From NCBI RefSeq assembly GCF_016526145.1, contig NZ_JADDUE010000009.1, positions 62,001 to 126,000 on the forward strand: a DNA stretch of 64,000 nucleotides, in the 5' to 3' direction. Under the pieces are notes generated by a model. That model worked only from the letters and a program-made list of their open reading frames with translations, did not search any database and was not told the origin of the DNA. Position 1 is the stretch's first letter. Every line of letters begins with the position of its first letter. Positions 59,920 through 64,000 of this stretch are shown in pieces. A program made the translations under genes and the position numbers. The DNA is from Saccharopolyspora galaxeae (lineage in GTDB: Bacteria; Actinomycetota; Actinomycetes; Mycobacteriales; Pseudonocardiaceae).

Positions 59920-60753
59920 TCAGCCGCCGGGATGCCCGGTGAGTTCCAGGCTCCGCTCCCAAAGCGCCGCGCGGGCCCGCGGGTCGTAAGCCTGTTCGTG
60001 CGCCCGCGACTCGCTGGTCCGGTCGAAGTACCGGCCGGTGACCCCGGCGAGTTCGCCGTCCACCGCGAGCCTGCGGGTGGCCCGCACGCCGTCCTCGATG
60101 CTGTCGATCCGCTCCGCGGTCACGATCTTGGTCGGCATGTAGGTCGCCGGGTGCAGGCTGTTGACCACCACCTCCTCCGCGGGCAGCAGCTCGGCCAGGC
60201 TGAACCCGGACATGATCTGCGCGAGCTTGCTCTGGCAGTAGGCGCGGCCGCCGCTGTAGTCGTGCCGCAGCATCAGGTCGTCGAAGTCCAGCGCCTGCTG
60301 ACCGGCCGAGGCGACGTTGACCACTCGCGACGGTCGCCCGCCTGCGCGGCCGGTTTCCCGCAGCAGCGGCAGCAGTTCCAGCGTCAGCAGGAACCCGGCC
60401 AGGTAGTTCACCGCGAACCGCAGCTCGTGGCCGTCGACGCTGGTGGCCCGTTCGCGCCCGCCCGGTCCGCTCGCGCCGATCCCGGCGTTGCTGATCAGCA
60501 CGTCGAGCCGGTCGGTCGCGCCGCGCACCGTCTGGGCCAGTTCCCGGACCTGCGCGAGCTCGGCCATGTCGGCGACCGCGGTGCGCGGGCGCTCGCCGTG
60601 CTCGCGGTGGAGCTGCTCTGCGACGGACGCGAGTTTGTCCGGGTCGCGGCCGTGCAGCAGCAGCCGTGCGCCTTCGGCGGCGAGCCGTTGCGCCAGCGCG
60701 TGGCCGAGGCCGTCGGTGGCACCGGTCAGCAGGATCGTCGGGCGTTCGGTCAT
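59920..60753 (-). CDS. Short-chain dehydrogenase/reductase
   Basis: 277 residues of classical SDR type: cofactor motif TGATDGLGHALAQRL (9-23), SNAGIGASG, and active-site YCQSKLAQ (YxxxK) with a Ser in VNVASAGQQ. LLLHGRDP after strand two suggests NADP(H). The later part follows the retinol dehydrogenase/WWOX-like group; the substrate is unknown. ATG 60753 follows GAGGAG. The gene is convergent with LAL copy 4, 55 bases apart. Confidence 0.9.
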   Translation of the reverse strand: MTERPTILLTGATDGLGHALAQRLAAEGARLLLHGRDPDKLASVAEQLHREHGERPRTAVADMAELAQVRELAQTVRGATDRLDVLISNAGIGASGPGGRERATSVDGHELRFAVNYLAGFLLTLELLPLLRETGRAGGRPSRVVNVASAGQQALDFDDLMLRHDYSGGRAYCQSKLAQIMSGFSLAELLPAEEVVVNSLHPATYMPTKIVTAERIDSIEDGVRATRRLAVDGELAGVTGRYFDRTSESRAHEQAYDPRARAALWERSLELTGHPGG

Positions 60754-61014
60754 CGGCCGTCGCGCTCCTCGGTGTCTTCGGTCGATCTCGTCGCGGCACG
60801 CCGTGGTGATGGGGGACGCGGAGATCGCTTGCCGTTCAAGGCTGGCACACCGAGCTTCCGCGGTCAGCCGGTGAACTCCGCGCCCAGCTGCGTCCGCGGC
60901 TGCGAGCCCACGGGTGTATCGGCCGCGGTGCCCGGGTAGACCCGGGATGAGGAGATCGCGGCCTCGGCCGACCGGGGCCGCACGCCGACGTGGCGACTCA
61001 GGAGGTTCACGACC

Positions 61015-61431
61015 ATGACCACGGCACGCGAGATGATGACCGCAGGCGCGAAGTGCGTGAACACGGAACAGACGGCCGCGGACGCGGCGCGCATGATGGG
61101 CGATCTCGGGGTCGGGGGTCTGCCGATCTGCGGCAAGGACGACAAGATCAAGGGCGTGGTCACCGACCGCGACCTGGTGGTCAAGGTGCTGAGCCAGGGC
61201 CGCGACGCGGGCGCTTTCCCCGCGGGCGACCTGAACCAGGCCGAAGCCGCCACGGTGGGTGCCGACGACACCGCCGAGGACGTGCTGGCCACGATGCGGC
61301 ACTACAAGGTGCGCAGGCTCCCGGTGATCGACCAGCAGCGCCTGGTCGGCATGGTCACGCTGTCCGACGTGGCCAAGGCACTGCCGCACCACGAGGTCGG
61401 GGATCTGGTGGAGACGCTGTCCACGGCGTGA
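61015..61431 (+). CDS. CBS-domain pair protein
   Basis: 138 residues made of two CBS motifs: MTAGAKCVNTEQTAADAARM with GVGGLPICG and VVTDRDLVVKVL, then ATVGADDTAEDVLATM with VRRLPVIDQQRLVGMVTLSD. Stand-alone CBS pairs bind adenosine nucleotides and act as energy or stress sensors on partner proteins that cannot be named here. ATG 61015 follows AGGAGG. It is followed by a perfect terminator hairpin. Confidence 0.93.
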   Translation: MTTAREMMTAGAKCVNTEQTAADAARMMGDLGVGGLPICGKDDKIKGVVTDRDLVVKVLSQGRDAGAFPAGDLNQAEAATVGADDTAEDVLATMRHYKVRRLPVIDQQRLVGMVTLSDVAKALPHHEVGDLVETLSTA

Positions 61432-61476
61432 GCCACCGGAAGCCGCCGTTTCGGCCGGGCCGACCGGCCGTTGGGG

Positions 61477-61505
61477 AACCCGCCGGGTCGAGCACCCGGC
61501 GGGTT
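61477..61505. terminator. Bidirectional terminator hairpin
   Basis: AACCCGCCGGGT pairs perfectly with ACCCGGCGGGTT over a 5-base loop, between the convergent CBS and monooxygenase genes; a short TTCCT follows on the plus strand. Confidence 0.85.
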
Positions 61506-61554
61506 CCTCGTGCGCAGGCCGTTCAGCCGGCCCGGCGGTTCGCGGGGCGGATGC

Positions 61555-61881
61555 TCACCCGCGGGGCTCCAGCTCGCCCATCTTCGACCAGCCCTCGCCC
61601 GGCACCTCGGTGTTGATGATGTCCGGGGTCTTCGTGATCACGTCCGGGATCCAGGACATCGCGGTCTTGAAGTGCTCCGAATTGACGTGCTCCGAGCCCG
61701 CCTCCTGCGAGGCGAAACCTTCGGTGAGCACGAAGGTGTTCGGGTCGTCCACGCTGCGCGCCCAGTCGAAGAACAGGTTGCCCGGTTCGGCGCGGGTGGC
61801 CTGCGTGAACTCGTCGACCAGCGTGAGCCATTCCTCCGCGCGGTCGGGGCGGATGCTGAACTTGACGACGATGAAGATCAC
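61555..61881 (-). CDS. Antibiotic biosynthesis monooxygenase (ABM/YgiN) family protein
   Basis: 108 residues, the usual size of one dimeric ABM ferredoxin-like fold. VIFIVVKFSIRPDRAEEWL begins the first strand and helix, then EPGNLFFDWARSVDDPNTFV and HVNSEHFKTAM close the core. Members include quinol monooxygenases and haem-degrading IsdG types; the residues here favour neither strongly. GTG 61881 follows GAGGAG. It is convergent with the CBS gene and divergent from the deaminase gene. Confidence 0.88.
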   Translation of the reverse strand: MIFIVVKFSIRPDRAEEWLTLVDEFTQATRAEPGNLFFDWARSVDDPNTFVLTEGFASQEAGSEHVNSEHFKTAMSWIPDVITKTPDIINTEVPGEGWSKMGELEPRG

Positions 61882-62103
61882 GCGGGCTCCTCGGTTTCGG
61901 CCGGTCACGACACCAAGATGATGGCCGCCGCGGGACAGCGGAGGGAACCGCCGTTGTCACATCCTGATAAGGCGCCGTCGCCGGAGGCAGCACGCCGCCC
62001 GGGCTGAATGATCCTCGCGCAGCCGCTGATCGGCGTAGTGGCCGCGAGTGACCGAGCCATTACCGTTCGGAGGTGACGGCGCACCCGGCAGGGAGGACCC
62101 AGC

Positions 62104-63111
62104 GTGCGTGAGATCGGCGAAATCGTCCGCACGATGCCGAAAGTCGAACTGCACGTGCACCTGGAAGGCACCCTGGAACCGGAGCTGAAGCTGCGGCTGG
62201 CCGAGCGCAACGGCATCCCGTTCCCGTTCGAAACCGTCGAGCAGGTGCGCGCCGGCTACCGGTTCCACGACCTGCCCTCGTTCCTGACCGGCTACTACGA
62301 GGGCATGGACGTGCTGCGCACCGAGGCGGACTTCTACGACCTGACCGCCGCGTACCTGCGGCGCGCGGCGGGCGAAGGGGTCCGGTACGCGGAGGTCTTC
62401 TTCGACCCGCAGGCGCACACCGCCCGCGGAATCCCGTTCGGCACCGTGCTGCGCGGCATCCGCCGCGCGCAGCTCGACGCCGCGCGCCGCCACGACCTGC
62501 ACGCGCAGCTGGTGATGTGCTTCCTGCGCGATCACGAGCCCGGCTACGCGATGGCGACGCTGCTGGAATCGTTGCCGTACAAGGAATGGATCGTCGGCGT
62601 GGGGCTGGACTCCGACGAGCGCGGGAACCCGCCGCGCAAGTTCGCCGAGGTGTTCCGGCGGGCGCGGCAGGAGGGCTACCTGCTCACCGCGCACTGCGAC
62701 ATCGACCAGCAGGACTCGGTCGAGCACATCCGGCAGTGCCTGCACGAGATCGGAGTGGACCGCATCGACCACGGCAGCAACGTCCTGGAATCCCCGGAAC
62801 TGGTCGCCGAGGCGCAGCGGCGCGGCACCGGGTTCACCACCTGCCCGGTGTCGAACAGCTGGGTGAACGGCGGCGGGACGAAGGCCGACGAGATCGGGCG
62901 GATGCTGGCCGCGGAGCTCGCGGTGACGGTGAACTCGGACGATCCGGCGTACTTCGGCGCCTACCTCACCGACAACCTGCTGGCGCTGCACGCCGAACTC
63001 GAACTCGCCCCCGCCGACCTGGTCCGGCTGCAGCTCAACGCCGTGCGGGCGAGCTGGGCGCCGCTGTCGATCAAGGACCGGCTCACCACCGCTCTGCGCG
63101 CCGAGTACTGA
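62104..63111 (+). CDS. Adenine deaminase-like enzyme of the adenosine deaminase family
   Basis: 335 residues, TIM-barrel metal-dependent deaminase. Zinc ligands are His17 and His19 (VELHVHLEGTLEPEL), His197 and Asp279 (VNSDDPAYFG), with His223 in RIDHGSN. FYDLTAAYL, FFDPQAHTARGIPF and VGLDSDERGNPP group it with bacterial and fungal adenine deaminases rather than adenosine deaminases. The usual HAGE motif is replaced by HCDID (197-201), so the normal catalytic Glu is missing. The HCDxDQ form recurs in actinobacterial relatives as I recall them, which points to a distinct substrate such as an N6-substituted adenine (inference). GTG 62104 follows GGGAGG. Confidence 0.88.
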   Translation: MREIGEIVRTMPKVELHVHLEGTLEPELKLRLAERNGIPFPFETVEQVRAGYRFHDLPSFLTGYYEGMDVLRTEADFYDLTAAYLRRAAGEGVRYAEVFFDPQAHTARGIPFGTVLRGIRRAQLDAARRHDLHAQLVMCFLRDHEPGYAMATLLESLPYKEWIVGVGLDSDERGNPPRKFAEVFRRARQEGYLLTAHCDIDQQDSVEHIRQCLHEIGVDRIDHGSNVLESPELVAEAQRRGTGFTTCPVSNSWVNGGGTKADEIGRMLAAELAVTVNSDDPAYFGAYLTDNLLALHAELELAPADLVRLQLNAVRASWAPLSIKDRLTTALRAEY

Positions 63112-63225
63112 CCCGCGCGAGCGTCGGAGTGAACGACTCCTCGGATATCCGTTGCGGCGAACGATCTCCGCGCGATCCCGGCTGATCGAGTGGCGTGCCC
63201 GCGGTTCCGAGGCGAGCGCGGCGAA

Positions 63226-64000
63226 TCACGGAACCGGCACCGCCCGGTGCACCGCGATCGCGGTGACCGTGCGGCGGCAGACCTTGCCGGTGGGGGCCAG
63301 CGGCAACTCCGGGAGCACCACCAACGCTTCCGGCAGCTTCCGCCGCTCCAGCCCCCGGGCCTGCAGGAACGCGGTGAGCGCGGGCAGCTGCAGTTCGGCC
63401 GAGCCTGCGGCGAGGCTCACGCACGCGCACAACCGTTCACCCAGGTCGTCGTCCGGCACGGCGACGCAGGCGACGTCGACGATCGCCGGGTGCGCGCGGA
63501 TCTCCAGCTCCACCTCGGCCGGGCTGATGTTGTGGCCGCCGCGGACCACGACCTGCTTGAGCCGGCCCAGCACGTGCAGCCTGCCCTGCCCGTCGAGCAC
63601 GCCCCGGTCGCCGCTGCGCACCCACCCGTCGCGGGTGCGGTAGCGGGCGTCGAGGTCGGGTGCGGCGACGTAGCTCAGCGGGGTCATCGGCCCGCGCGCG
63701 CAGATCTCACCCGGCTCGCCCGGCGGCAGCGGGCGACCGTCCGGGGCGATGATCCGCAGCTGCGCGACCGCCGGATCGGGCAGGCCCGCGCTGCCGTCGA
63801 GGCCGGTGCGCGCGGTGTGGCAGTTGATGCCGTCCGAGGAGCCGTAGACGCTGATCACGCGGGCTCGCAGGCGTCGCGCGCACGCGTCGGCGGTGACTTC
63901 CGAAAGCGGCGCCGAGCTGGAAACGACGGTGCGCAGGCACGTGTTGTCCTCGTCCGGGCCCGGCGGGTGCTCGGCCAGGCGGCGCAGCATGGTCGGTACG
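63226..64000 (-). CDS. AMP-dependent acyl-CoA synthetase/ligase, C-terminal part (cut by window end)
   Basis: The visible 258 residues are the second half of an ANL-family enzyme: VISVYGSSDG (A5-type), PGEPGEICARGPM, then WVRSGDRGVLDGQGRLHVLG (the SGD/R hinge), GGHNISPAEVELEI and a closing LPLAPTGKVCRR with the catalytic Lys. The enzyme activates a carboxylic acid as an adenylate, then makes a CoA thioester; the acid is unknown. The frame is open at the right edge and VPTMLRRL near it is internal to such proteins, so the start lies beyond the window. Confidence 0.9.
   Translation of the reverse strand, partial: VPTMLRRLAEHPPGPDEDNTCLRTVVSSSAPLSEVTADACARRLRARVISVYGSSDGINCHTARTGLDGSAGLPDPAVAQLRIIAPDGRPLPPGEPGEICARGPMTPLSYVAAPDLDARYRTRDGWVRSGDRGVLDGQGRLHVLGRLKQVVVRGGHNISPAEVELEIRAHPAIVDVACVAVPDDDLGERLCACVSLAAGSAELQLPALTAFLQARGLERRKLPEALVVLPELPLAPTGKVCRRTVTAIAVHRAVPVP

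Noticed and set aside
63127-63141. Short GGAGT/ACTCC hairpin after the deaminase gene as terminator
   Set aside because: A 5-bp stem is too weak to call in this GC-rich DNA.

Overview
This is a very GC-rich window from a high-GC Gram-positive. The mix fits a soil actinomycete near Saccharopolyspora/Pseudonocardiaceae (an inference from gene content, not from a marker gene): NmtR, IdeR boxes, paired XRE-DUF5753 and small-zinc-protein genes, large LuxR-type (LAL) ATPase regulators, a B12-riboswitch ribonucleotide reductase, heterotetrameric sarcosine oxidase and many GTG/TTG starts. I saw no rRNA, tRNA, CRISPR array, transposase or prophage.

Layout. 1-6.5 kb: universal stress protein, methyltransferase, then a membrane protein divergent from a STAND/NB-ARC regulator across a long palindrome, and an NmrA-type reductase. 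6.6-9.6 kb: two coupled glycan-type transferase genes, one carrying a 7-bp tandem repeat that could switch its frame. 9.6-12.3 kb: a P1B-4 metal ATPase divergent from nmtR, plus a YnfA-type protein. 12.5-26.1 kb: a one-carbon/demethylation island. One arm (minus) is dimethylglycine-oxidase-like, a DmdA-like demethylase, methylene-THF reductase, formate-THF ligase and cyclodeaminase/cyclohydrolase. The other (plus) is soxB-soxD-soxA-soxG and an IclR regulator. Together they can strip methyl groups from methylated amines or sulfonium compounds, load them on tetrahydrofolate and carry them to formyl-THF or formate. 26-34 kb: CPA1 antiporter, UBP zinc finger, DUF4383 and two tandem DUF1990 genes, small unknowns and XRE-DUF5753. 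34-37 kb: iron genes (haem oxygenase, siderophore-interacting protein, FecB-type lipoprotein) under two IdeR/DtxR-like boxes. 37-41 kb: a class Ic-type ribonucleotide reductase (radical Tyr replaced by Phe) behind a cobalamin riboswitch. 41-44.7 kb: secreted 5'-nucleotidase and an XRE-TPR regulator. 44.8-59.9 kb: four LAL regulators and one PAS-LuxR regulator around a three-gene mannitol-type PTS operon. 59.9-64 kb: SDR, CBS protein, monooxygenase, adenine-deaminase-like enzyme and the end of an acyl-adenylate ligase.

The most novel-looking signal is not a protein. A family of structured intergenic elements occurs four times between 5.5 and 26.3 kb, three of them in the demethylation island. 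Two long copies preserve a 16-bp stem through several compensatory base changes, and one short copy is flanked by a 15-bp direct repeat that duplicates the ribosome-binding leader of the DmdA-like gene. Short tandem repeats inside or at the ends of genes (periods 7, 15, 18, 24 and 25 bp) are a second theme.
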